Program-made: the position numbers and the translations under genes
Shown here: positions 23,742 to 31,447 of the stretch, in pieces
How the letters are laid out: every line of letters begins with the position of its first letter
Position numbering within the stretch: the stretch's first letter is position 1
Assembly (NCBI RefSeq): GCF_020886055.1
Contig: NZ_AP025184.1
Span: 682,001-746,000 of the forward strand
Direction: 5' to 3'
Length of the DNA stretch: 64,000 bases
Source of the DNA: Flavobacterium ammoniigenes
GTDB taxonomy: Bacteria; Bacteroidota; Bacteroidia; Flavobacteriales; Flavobacteriaceae
Notes under the pieces: model-generated
What the model was told of the DNA's origin: nothing
The model's database searches: none
The model's input: only the letters and a program-made list of their open reading frames with translations

Positions 23742-23774
23742 TTGCGTATTTTCGACACAATAAATATATATTTG
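23742..23774 (+). promoter_or_regulatory. Promoter of the outer-membrane-barrel-like gene
   Basis: TTG at 23742-23744, 22 bases, then a perfect TATATTTG at 23767-23774. Its place rules out the longer start at 23742 and supports ATG 23811. Confidence 0.65.
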
Positions 23775-23810
23775 TCTTTCATATATAAAAAACCAACCTC
23801 AATTTTCTTT

Positions 23811-24443
23811 ATGAAACTTAAATTAATTGCTCTTTTTGCTTTTTTCAGTGTCACAATGGCACAAGCACAACATGCTAGTTTTGAAGCTAGTACTGGCGGA
23901 TTCTCTTTTATACCTGCCTTTACCTCAGAAGATCCACATCTTATCGTGAATGCTGGAACGACTGATACTAAAAGACTTTCATTTCATTTGTTATCTACCA
24001 TTCGTCTCGAAAATTTTAATCCAAGAGGGGTAATATTTATGTCACGTTACAAATTCATTGACAAAAAACTAAAAGCAAGTATTGGTGTTCATCTTCCAGC
24101 TATACAAATTGACAAAGAGTTACATGTCGATACCTTTTTTGCACAAGAAGTAATTGCGAGTTATCCCTTGTCCAATAAATGGTCTTTGGGCTTATTTTAT
24201 TTACATGGTGAAGGAAGAAACAACGATTTCAAAGCCAATTTCTTAGCTTTAAGTACTACATTGGTTGAGGGAAATTTTAATTTTTTAACCCAAGCATACG
24301 GTCTTGATTTAGACAGTACGTATGGTGTTTCGGAAACAATAACCTATAAAGTCACTAAAAGTATTGATTTTAGAGGCTTTGCCAACAAGACGATTTCCAA
24401 CGGAAAATTCAATTGGACCCTAGGGGCTCGATATAATTTATAA
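23811..24443 (+). CDS. Probable outer-membrane beta-barrel protein
   Basis: 210 residues, signal peptide (KLIALFAFFSVTMAQAQ) and then amphipathic alternating strands typical of a small barrel: RLSFHLLSTIRLENF, GVIFMSRYKFIDKKLKASIGVHLPAIQ, HVDTFFAQEVIASYPLSNKWSLGLFYLHGEGRN, FNFLTQAYGLDLDS, VSETITYKVTKSIDFRGFANKT, FNWTLGARYNL, the last ending in a near-terminal aromatic pair. About eight strands would fit. No family is recognised. The GH3 glycosidase follows after 36 bases, so a role in oligosaccharide use is possible. Confidence 0.68.
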   Translation: MKLKLIALFAFFSVTMAQAQHASFEASTGGFSFIPAFTSEDPHLIVNAGTTDTKRLSFHLLSTIRLENFNPRGVIFMSRYKFIDKKLKASIGVHLPAIQIDKELHVDTFFAQEVIASYPLSNKWSLGLFYLHGEGRNNDFKANFLALSTTLVEGNFNFLTQAYGLDLDSTYGVSETITYKVTKSIDFRGFANKTISNGKFNWTLGARYNL

Positions 24444-24479
24444 ATCACGTTTTATTAGACTACCAAAAAACCACATATT

Positions 24480-26810
24480 ATGAAAAAACAAATCGTATTA
24501 CCCGCTTTATTGTTGCTTTTTGCAACACAAATGGAAGCACAAAAAAAATGGTCTGAAACTTCCAAAGGGAGTTTTAATCGTATTGAAAACAAAGGTGGAC
24601 AAACCTTGGGTTATTCGCCAAAATCAGGTGTAAAAATCCTAACGATTGACGGTCTGGCGTTCAAAGATTTGAATAAAAACGGAAAATTAGATCGTTACGA
24701 AGATTGGAGATTACCGGTGGCAGAACGCGCTAAAGATTTGGCTAGCCAAATGACCGTTGATCAAATCGCCGGACTAATGTTATACAGCCGTCACCAAGCA
24801 GTACCTGCTCCTGCAGGAGGCTATTTTGGCGGAACCTATAACGGGAAACCTTTTCCTGAAAGCGGCGCCAAACCATCTGATTTGTCAGACCAACAAAAAG
24901 CTTTTTTAACTGCAGATAATTTGCGTCATGTTTTGATGACCTCGGTGGAGAACCCAACGGTTTCAGCACTTTGGAATAACAATGTACAAGAATTAGTAGA
25001 AAGTATTGGCGTGGGAATTCCAGCCAACAACAGTTCGGATCCACGTCATGGCGCCAATAAAGATTCGGAATACAATGCCGGTTCAGGCGGGGCTATTTCA
25101 CAATGGCCTGAAGAATTAGGTTTAGCGGCAACTTTTGATCCAGCCATTACCGAACAATTTGGAACTATAGCCGCTAAAGAATACCGCGCCTTAGGAATTG
25201 CAACCGCCTTATCTCCTCAAATTGATTTGGCTACCGAGCCAAGATGGAACCGTTTTGTAGGTACTTTTGGCGAAGACCCAAAACTAGCTACTGATATGGC
25301 AAGAGCCTATGTCGACGGATTTCAATCCTCACCAAAACCAGTAGCAACTTACGAAGGTTGGGGGAACCAAAGTGTAAATGCCATGATCAAACACTGGCCA
25401 AGCGGCGGTCCCGAAGAAGGGGGTCGTGACGGACATTTTGCCTACGGAAAATTTGCAGTCTACCCAGGAAATAATTTCGAAACACATCTAAAAACCTTTT
25501 TAGACGGGGCGTTTAAATTGAACGGAGGCACCAAAAAAGCATCTGCAGTGATGCCGTATTATACCATTTCGTATAACCAAGATAAAAAATACGGTGAAAA
25601 TGTAGGGAATGGATTCAGTAAATTCATTGTTACTGATTTGTTGCGAGACAAATATGGTTATGACGGTGTGGTTTGTACCGATTGGTTAATTACAGGCGAC
25701 GAAGGAAAAACACCAGATGTTTTTGCTGGAAAATCATGGGGAACAGAGAAAATGACCATTGCCGAAAGACACTATAAAGTAATGATGGCTGGAGTGGATC
25801 AATTTGGTGGGAACAACGACATTAAACCGGTTCTAGAAGCCTACCAAATGGGAGTTAAAGAACACGGAGAAGCGTTCATGCGTAACCGTTTTGAGAAATC
25901 AGCCGTACGTTTGTTGCTGAACATCTTTAGAGTAGGTTTGTTTGAGAACGCGTATTTGGATCCTGAAGAAACTAAAGCCATCGTTGGAAAACCAGAATAC
26001 ATGAAAGCGGGATATGATGCCCAATTGAAATCGATTGTCTTAATCAAAAATCAAAAGAATACGTTGCCAATTGCTAAAGGAAAAACGGTTTATGTTCCCA
26101 AAAGAACTACACCGCCGGGGGTCAATTTCTTTGGATTTCCAACACCAGAAAAAACAGAATATCCAGTTAATTTAGACATTATAAAAAAATATTATACGGT
26201 AACGGATGATCCTACCAAAGCTGATTTTGCCATGGTATTTATCAAAAGTCCGGTGAGTAATGGATATAGCAAAGCCGATAGAGAAGCAGGTGGAAACGGC
26301 TATATGCCAATTAGTTTGCAATTAAAAGACTATACTGCGGTTGATGCCAGAGCGCAAAGCATTGCAGCAGGTGATCCCGTAGTCGATCCAACAATTACAA
26401 ACCGTTCCTATTTGAATAAAACCTCTAAATCGAATTCCTATCCAGATTTAAATACCATTTTAGAAACCAAAAAAGCGATGAACGGCAAACCAGTATTGGT
26501 TGCGGTTACGGTTTCTAATCCAATGGTTTTTGGCGAATTTGAAAAAGAAGTAGATGCTATTGTAGGCGAATTTGGTGTACAAACAGAAGCCTTATTGGAT
26601 ATTGTTTCTGGGAAAACAGAACCTTCAGGTTTGTTACCCTTACAAATGCCAATCGATATGACAACGGTTGAAAAACAATTTGAAGACGTCCCACACGATA
26701 TGATTCCCTATCGCGATTCCAATGGGAATGTATACGATTTTGGTTTTGGATTGAACTGGAAAGGGACAATCAAAGACGCCAGAACTGAAAAATACAGTGT
26801 GAAAAAATAA
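24480..26810 (+). CDS. Exported GH3 glycoside hydrolase
   Basis: 776 residues with a signal peptide (MKKQIVLPALLLLFATQMEAQ). N-terminal (beta/alpha)8 GH3 domain: a calcium-like loop FKDLNKNGKLDRYEDW, LGLAATFDPAITEQFGTIAAKEYRALGIATALSPQIDLATEPRWNR, the KHWPSGG substrate loop and the nucleophile Asp in YGYDGVVCTDWL. The C-terminal alpha/beta sandwich has KSIVLIKNQKNTLPI and the ending AIVGEFGVQTEALLDIVSGKTEPSGLLPLQMP. Beta-glucosidase or exo-beta-glycosidase of the periplasm; the presence of WPSGG instead of KHFPGHG suggests a divergent subgroup. Confidence 0.94.
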   Translation: MKKQIVLPALLLLFATQMEAQKKWSETSKGSFNRIENKGGQTLGYSPKSGVKILTIDGLAFKDLNKNGKLDRYEDWRLPVAERAKDLASQMTVDQIAGLMLYSRHQAVPAPAGGYFGGTYNGKPFPESGAKPSDLSDQQKAFLTADNLRHVLMTSVENPTVSALWNNNVQELVESIGVGIPANNSSDPRHGANKDSEYNAGSGGAISQWPEELGLAATFDPAITEQFGTIAAKEYRALGIATALSPQIDLATEPRWNRFVGTFGEDPKLATDMARAYVDGFQSSPKPVATYEGWGNQSVNAMIKHWPSGGPEEGGRDGHFAYGKFAVYPGNNFETHLKTFLDGAFKLNGGTKKASAVMPYYTISYNQDKKYGENVGNGFSKFIVTDLLRDKYGYDGVVCTDWLITGDEGKTPDVFAGKSWGTEKMTIAERHYKVMMAGVDQFGGNNDIKPVLEAYQMGVKEHGEAFMRNRFEKSAVRLLLNIFRVGLFENAYLDPEETKAIVGKPEYMKAGYDAQLKSIVLIKNQKNTLPIAKGKTVYVPKRTTPPGVNFFGFPTPEKTEYPVNLDIIKKYYTVTDDPTKADFAMVFIKSPVSNGYSKADREAGGNGYMPISLQLKDYTAVDARAQSIAAGDPVVDPTITNRSYLNKTSKSNSYPDLNTILETKKAMNGKPVLVAVTVSNPMVFGEFEKEVDAIVGEFGVQTEALLDIVSGKTEPSGLLPLQMPIDMTTVEKQFEDVPHDMIPYRDSNGNVYDFGFGLNWKGTIKDARTEKYSVKK

Positions 26811-26818
26811 TTGATTAC

Positions 26819-26852
26819 AAAAAGCCATTTACAAAAGTGTAAGTGGCTTTTG
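26819..26852 (+). terminator. Terminator after the GH3 gene
   Basis: AAAGCCATTTAC (26821-26832) pairs with GTAAGTGGCTTT with one T-G pair, followed by TTGTATTTT. Confidence 0.75.
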
Positions 26853-26917
26853 TATTTTGAATCTATTTATCCAGTACTTTTAACAATATAAATTATTGAC
26901 TCGCCAAATTAAATCCA

Positions 26918-27538
26918 ATGAAAACACTCACTAAATTAATTTGTTCTCTTTTACTAGCAAGTGGTTTTGTACAGGCACAAACTATAATAACTGGAAAAGT
27001 AGTAAACTATAAAAACAAAGCCGTGTCTGGTGCTGAATTGTATTTGGATTCTACAGCAACCCAAGTGACTACTAATAAGTCAGGAGAATATACTCTTGTT
27101 GTTCCTGAAAATGTGAAAACTTTGAAAGTACATTCCAATAAATACGGTTGGTTGAGTAGCGCTTTTGCCAAAGAAACCAAAATGGATTTTATGTATTTGG
27201 ATACCGCTTCAGCAACCGACAAATCACTTACACCACCTAATGGTTTAAAACCTGAAAAAGATAAAACCACCGTATCCTACCGAACGATTTACGACATGAT
27301 GCGTGGGCGAATTGCAGGGGTAACAGTCCAACAAGACAATACGATAATTATTAGAGGGATTAATTCGATCAGAAACAATTCAGAACCTTTGTTTATAGTT
27401 GATGGTAATGTAGTGACTAGTATTGATTTCATTGTGCCTAACGAAGTACTGAGTATCAATGTTTTGAAAGATGCGGAAGCGTCTATCTACGGTTCAAGAG
27501 GCGCGAGTGGAGTTATTGTTATCAAGTTGAAAAAATAG
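26918..27538 (+). CDS. Carboxypeptidase-regulatory-like plus TonB plug domain protein without a barrel
   Basis: 206 residues: signal peptide (LTKLICSLLLASGFVQAQ), a CarboxypepD_reg-like domain (TIITGKVVNYKNKAVSGAELYLDSTATQVTTNKSGEYTLVVP), a linker, and a SusC-type plug domain (TIYDMMRGRIAGVTVQQDNTIIIRGINSIRNNSEPLFIVDGNVV...LSINVLKDAEASIYGSRGASGVIVIKLKK). The plug ends in a clean stop, and an opposite-strand gene begins at once, so there is no remnant of the usual 700-residue barrel. Probably a stand-alone periplasmic plug that docks on or mimics TonB-dependent receptors; the role is not established. Confidence 0.9.
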   Translation: MKTLTKLICSLLLASGFVQAQTIITGKVVNYKNKAVSGAELYLDSTATQVTTNKSGEYTLVVPENVKTLKVHSNKYGWLSSAFAKETKMDFMYLDTASATDKSLTPPNGLKPEKDKTTVSYRTIYDMMRGRIAGVTVQQDNTIIIRGINSIRNNSEPLFIVDGNVVTSIDFIVPNEVLSINVLKDAEASIYGSRGASGVIVIKLKK

Positions 27539-27548
27539 TTTCAATTCA

Positions 27549-29216
27549 TCATTTTGAGTTAGTTCCAATACCCATCACTTTTAGTTCAAACAGTTCTCTA
27601 GGTCCTTTGGCCTTATTTTTTATTTGCGAACGGTAGTTGTAAATCGTAGAAGCGGAATATCGTAAAAACTCTGCAATTTTAGCACTGTCTTTAATACCCA
27701 GACGAATGAGCGCAAAAAGGCGCAACTCGGGATTTAGAACTTCCCCTTTTTTGATGATTATGGCTTCCGGTTCGTTCAATAAGTCTTTGAATTCTGCCAC
27801 AAAAGTGGGAAAAAGTTGGACGAAAGTCTGGTCAAATTGCGAATAGAATTCTTTTAATTCTTTGTCGATAAACGCTTTAGATTTTACAGTGCTCACCAAG
27901 TCGTTTACTTTTCCAGCTGTAGCCATCACTTTTAATTTTTGACTGTATTCCTCCATTTTTCCTATGTAAACAGAACATTGGTCCATATAACGACCTATAT
28001 AAATTTCTTTGAGCAAACTCGTTTCGGCCAATTCAAGATTGGTTTGATTCAATTTGGAATTGAAACCTTGCAGTTGTTGGTTCAATTCGGAAAGTTGGTT
28101 GTTAGCTAATTCGACATTTTTTTGGGCTTTAGCTAATTTTTTCATTTGCTTAAACAGCAAAATTAAAACACCTAATAAAAATAACGCCAGCACACTTGCG
28201 CTAACTAAAAACACAATCAACTGCTTTTTTGCCGACTTGTTTTTGGCTTCGTAGGTTTCGTTGATGATAGGAAGCATTTTTGAAATTTCATAGGTACGAA
28301 GTCTGGAATTGCAAAACACAGCATCGTCCAAAGAACGTTTAATGTATTCGTATGCCGATTCGATATCGCCCTCTTCATACAATATAAATGCAAGTTCCCG
28401 TAGCGAAATATTTTCTTTCTTCACCAATTCTAAATCGGAAATAGCCGAAATCGCCAGCCATTTTTTTTCTTGTTCTTTCTCTTTTTTTGCTTTGTAATTT
28501 TCGGAAATCAAATAGGCAATAACCGCGCGATTGGGATCCGATTTTTCAATTGTTTCAAAATAAGGAAGTAACAAAGCAATGGCCTGATCAGGTTTTTTTT
28601 GCGACAGCAACTGCCCAGAGGTGGCAAGAATGAATTCGGTTGATTTTTTGGATAAATGGGCTATTGCCAAGTCTCTATAACGATTGGCAAGCAGGGTGTA
28701 TTTGTTTTTTTCGTCTATTCCATTGGCATAGCCAATAAGACCACCATATACTACTCTTTTGGTCCAATACAATTCTCCTTTCAATTGCAGCGCTACCGAA
28801 GATTCTATTGTATTGAGAATCTCTAAGGCTTGATTGTACATTCCAAGAGTACTTAATATGGATGCCAAGTTGAGTTGCGCCTTTATTTGCTGTTTGTTAT
28901 TTTGGGTTTTAAGGGCAATTTGCACACTTCTTTTGGCATAAACTAAAGCCGAATCCGATTGATAGGATTTGTATTCTTCGTATATTTTTTCCAAAAGGGG
29001 ATAACGATCTTGATCCAATCGCGCCTGTTTCAATTTGTACTTTAGAGCGGTAAGCGTCTTGTTTTTTTGTTCTAAATACAATATATCGTTAGACAGCGTT
29101 TGATCTAATTTGGTTTTCAATATTGGGAATTGGTCTTGAGCCCAACTCAAATTGGAACAAACGAGTACCAAAACCAATGCTATTTTTAAATAGAATTTCG
29201 AATGTTTTATTGCCAT
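27549..29216 (-). CDS. TPR/membrane regulator with LuxR-like helix-turn-helix (DUF6377-like)
   Basis: 555 residues: signal peptide, tetratricopeptide-like helices (about residues 60-310, e.g. AQLNLASILSTLGMYNQALEIL), one transmembrane helix (LIVFLVSASVLALFLLGVLILLF, about 330-355), a coiled coil (VELANNQLSELNQQLQGFNSKLNQTNLELA) and a C-terminal domain ending ALIRLGIKDSAKIAEFLRYSASTIYNYRSQIKNKAKGPRELFE, a LuxR-like helix-turn-helix. In Bacteroidota such TPR-TM-HTH proteins are one-component regulators of glycan or stress genes. It converges on the barrel-less plug gene, with only 10 bases between stops. Confidence 0.87.
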   Translation of the reverse strand: MAIKHSKFYLKIALVLVLVCSNLSWAQDQFPILKTKLDQTLSNDILYLEQKNKTLTALKYKLKQARLDQDRYPLLEKIYEEYKSYQSDSALVYAKRSVQIALKTQNNKQQIKAQLNLASILSTLGMYNQALEILNTIESSVALQLKGELYWTKRVVYGGLIGYANGIDEKNKYTLLANRYRDLAIAHLSKKSTEFILATSGQLLSQKKPDQAIALLLPYFETIEKSDPNRAVIAYLISENYKAKKEKEQEKKWLAISAISDLELVKKENISLRELAFILYEEGDIESAYEYIKRSLDDAVFCNSRLRTYEISKMLPIINETYEAKNKSAKKQLIVFLVSASVLALFLLGVLILLFKQMKKLAKAQKNVELANNQLSELNQQLQGFNSKLNQTNLELAETSLLKEIYIGRYMDQCSVYIGKMEEYSQKLKVMATAGKVNDLVSTVKSKAFIDKELKEFYSQFDQTFVQLFPTFVAEFKDLLNEPEAIIIKKGEVLNPELRLFALIRLGIKDSAKIAEFLRYSASTIYNYRSQIKNKAKGPRELFELKVMGIGTNSK

Positions 29217-29360
29217 AATTAGAAGTGCCTATTGAAATAGTATTTTCGCTTTAAACTATATTGGGAAAAGAATATAATGTCAATTTTTATACAAATCTAA
29301 ATAAAATCAAAAGTAATATAGGCGTTTGTTTAACTTATTAAACGTCTTACTTAATATGAG

Positions 29361-30176
29361 ATGTCGTTTTTGGTTTTTAATTTGGCCAAACTGCTTGATA
29401 TTATTTATTATTATTACATTTATGAATTAAATAACAATAATTTGAATTGGGACCTATTACATTTTTTTGACACTATAAACTTGTCTTATTTGGAACACAA
29501 GGCCTTATTGTTGAACAGAAAAGAAGTAAAATATATTGTGCCAATAGCATTAGTTGATTTGGTTTTAAATGATTGTAAAAACCAGTATGATCTATTAAAA
29601 ATTGATGAGTTAACCACTTTTAATTATAGTACGAATTACTATGATACGGTTGATTTAAAACTCTATTTCAACCATCATAACGGGAGAGGGAATAGATTTA
29701 AAATTCGAGAGAGGAAATATGCCCAAATGGATCAAAAATACGTTGAGGTAAAAACCAAAACCAATAAAAACCAGACTATTAAATTTAGAAAACAAATTGA
29801 AAACTGGTCTGAATCGAAGGAGTTTATTCATGACCATACGTCTTTAATTGAATCCGATTTGCATCAAAGTTTGTGTTCTGAATACACAAGAATCACATTA
29901 CTTCATAAACAAAGAATAGAAAAAGTAACATTGGACTTTAATTTGTCTTTCTTTGAAAAAGAAAAATCAATACGATATAATAATCTTGTAATTATTGAGG
30001 TGAAAGCTGAAAACAGTTCAACAATTTATTTTAACACCATAATGAAAAAATATAAAATCAGATCGGGTTCTCTAAGTAAATATTGTTTGGGATTAATAGC
30101 ATTGAATCCTACTTTAAAGAAGAATAATTTTAAACTGATCTTCAACCAATTTATAAACGCAAATAACAATGGATAG
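29361..30176 (+). CDS. VTC-type polyphosphate-polymerase-domain protein
   Basis: 271 residues. The conserved triphosphate-tunnel features of VTC domains are present: LLNRKEVKYIV (about 50-60), NYYDT..LKLYFNH, RFKIRERKY (112-120), YVEVKTKTN (Glu 129, Lys 131/133), RIEKVTLDFN, LVIIEVKAE (Glu 213, Lys 215) and LSKYCLGL (Lys 240). All charged tunnel residues expected for nucleotide and polyphosphate binding seem in place. In yeast Vtc4 this domain polymerises ATP gamma-phosphate. No SPX or membrane part is visible. The first 30 residues are poorly conserved, so TTG 29442 is a possible start. Its end overlaps the DUF4956 gene by 8 bases. Confidence 0.88.
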   Translation: MSFLVFNLAKLLDIIYYYYIYELNNNNLNWDLLHFFDTINLSYLEHKALLLNRKEVKYIVPIALVDLVLNDCKNQYDLLKIDELTTFNYSTNYYDTVDLKLYFNHHNGRGNRFKIRERKYAQMDQKYVEVKTKTNKNQTIKFRKQIENWSESKEFIHDHTSLIESDLHQSLCSEYTRITLLHKQRIEKVTLDFNLSFFEKEKSIRYNNLVIIEVKAENSSTIYFNTIMKKYKIRSGSLSKYCLGLIALNPTLKKNNFKLIFNQFINANNNG

Positions 30177-30753
30177 TACATTTTTAGACCTCATAGTTAA
30201 TTTATTAGGGTTTCGATATTTGTTGAATTTATTCACCGTTTTTATACTTTTTCGGTTTATATACTTTAAAAATTATAAAAAAACCGATTTGTTTTTAACC
30301 TTTTTCGGGTTCAATTCGATCATTTTTTTTATTTCATTTATGTTGAATAAAGTTGAGATAAGTACAGGCGCAGGCTTTGGCTTGTTTGCAGTTTTTTCGG
30401 TTTTGAGATATCGTACAGAAGGAATTGGAGCAAAAGACATGACCTATTTGTTTTTAAGTATTTCAATCGGTTTACTTACTGCAATTGGACCTTCAAACGG
30501 AATTGAAATCTCTCTGTTTTGTTTTCTAATTATTGCGTTAACTTATATTCTTGAAAATTCTCTTTGGGGCAAAAAAGAGGTTTCGAAAACCATCATTTAT
30601 GACTCCCTTGATTTTATCAAACAATCGCAACAATCGGAATTAATGCAAGATTTAAAAAGTAAAACAGGTATTGAAATACATCGAATTTCGATTGACAATA
30701 TTGACTATTTGAAGGATTCGTGTACCATTACAATTTACTATTATGAAAAGTAA
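30169..30753 (+). CDS. DUF4956 inner-membrane protein
   Basis: 194 residues: helices LLNLFTVFILFRFIYF, LFLTFFGFNSIIFFISFML, the conserved STGAGFGLFAVFSVLRYRTEGIGAKDMTYLFLSISIGLLTAIG, FCFLIIALTYIL, then a cytoplasmic tail (KTIIYDSLDFIKQSQQSELMQDLKSKTGIEIHRISIDNIDYLKDSCTITIYY) resembling an ACT or ferredoxin-like domain. The GLFAVFSVLRYRT..I...DMTYLF motif defines DUF4956, whose genes are usually next to VTC-domain genes. It overlaps both neighbours (8 and 11 bases), implying coupled translation and a complex. Probably the membrane partner of the VTC protein. Confidence 0.92.
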   Translation: MDSTFLDLIVNLLGFRYLLNLFTVFILFRFIYFKNYKKTDLFLTFFGFNSIIFFISFMLNKVEISTGAGFGLFAVFSVLRYRTEGIGAKDMTYLFLSISIGLLTAIGPSNGIEISLFCFLIIALTYILENSLWGKKEVSKTIIYDSLDFIKQSQQSELMQDLKSKTGIEIHRISIDNIDYLKDSCTITIYYYEK

Positions 30754-31444
30754 AAAAAACGCTTTACTACTTGTAATACTAGTTTTTATAGTTATTCCTA
30801 CATACCACGTATTGGCACAAACTTCAAAGTCAGATCCTAAGGATAATCAAGGATGGTATGGAGTTAAATTAAAATTGGATTTACCCAATGGCTGGGAAAC
30901 GAACTTGGATTTTCAAACCAGATTTATCAATGACTTACAATTGTATAATGGCTCTTACAGTTCAATTGGAGTAACTAAAAAAATTAATAATACAATAGAG
31001 TTGCAATCAGATTATCGTTTGGCATTAGTGCAAAAGGGCACGTTTCATCGAATTAGTGTAGGTGGAGAAGCAACGAAAGAAATAGACCATTTCAAAATGG
31101 GTTTGCGATTGTTGATTCAAAATCAATTACAAGATTTTGAAGATGAATTAAAGTCAAATCAAAAAGAGGTTTATTGGCGTGCGCGCTTTGAAACAGATTA
31201 TGCACCAACGGATCGGATTGATCTGTATATTTCTACCGAACCAATTATGAAATTTGGAGAAAATCGTTCTATTGACAATTGGAGAAACACGGCAGGTATA
31301 AAAATTCAAGTAGCCAATAGGACAAAACTAAACCTATTTTATATCTATCGTTTGGATTATGCAAAAGCTACCTACGACAGATTATTTCAAGTCTTTGGAG
31401 CGAATATAGAGTATACGCTAAAGATAAAAAAAGGACGTTCGTAA
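30743..31444 (+). CDS. DUF2490 outer-membrane protein
   Basis: 233 residues with signal peptide (ALLLVILVFIVIPTYHVLAQ) and barrel-like strands: GWYGVKLKLDLPNGWETNLDFQTRFINDL, SSIGVTKKINNTIELQSDYRLALV, HRISVGGEATKEIDHFKMGLRLLIQNQLQDFEDE, EVYWRARFETDYAPTDRIDLYISTEP, DNWRNTAGIKIQVANRTKLNLFYIYRLDYAK, ending FQVFGANIEYTLKIK. The pattern ..RARFETDY.....IDLYISTEP is the DUF2490 signature. It overlaps the DUF4956 gene by 11 bases, so the set spans from cytoplasm to outer membrane. Confidence 0.85.
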   Translation: MKSKKNALLLVILVFIVIPTYHVLAQTSKSDPKDNQGWYGVKLKLDLPNGWETNLDFQTRFINDLQLYNGSYSSIGVTKKINNTIELQSDYRLALVQKGTFHRISVGGEATKEIDHFKMGLRLLIQNQLQDFEDELKSNQKEVYWRARFETDYAPTDRIDLYISTEPIMKFGENRSIDNWRNTAGIKIQVANRTKLNLFYIYRLDYAKATYDRLFQVFGANIEYTLKIKKGRS

Positions 31445-31447
31445 CTA

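Noticed and set aside
26918..27538. Pseudogene of a full SusC receptor
   Set aside because: There is no frameshift or barrel remnant and the plug keeps its conserved residues, so it is treated as an intact short gene.
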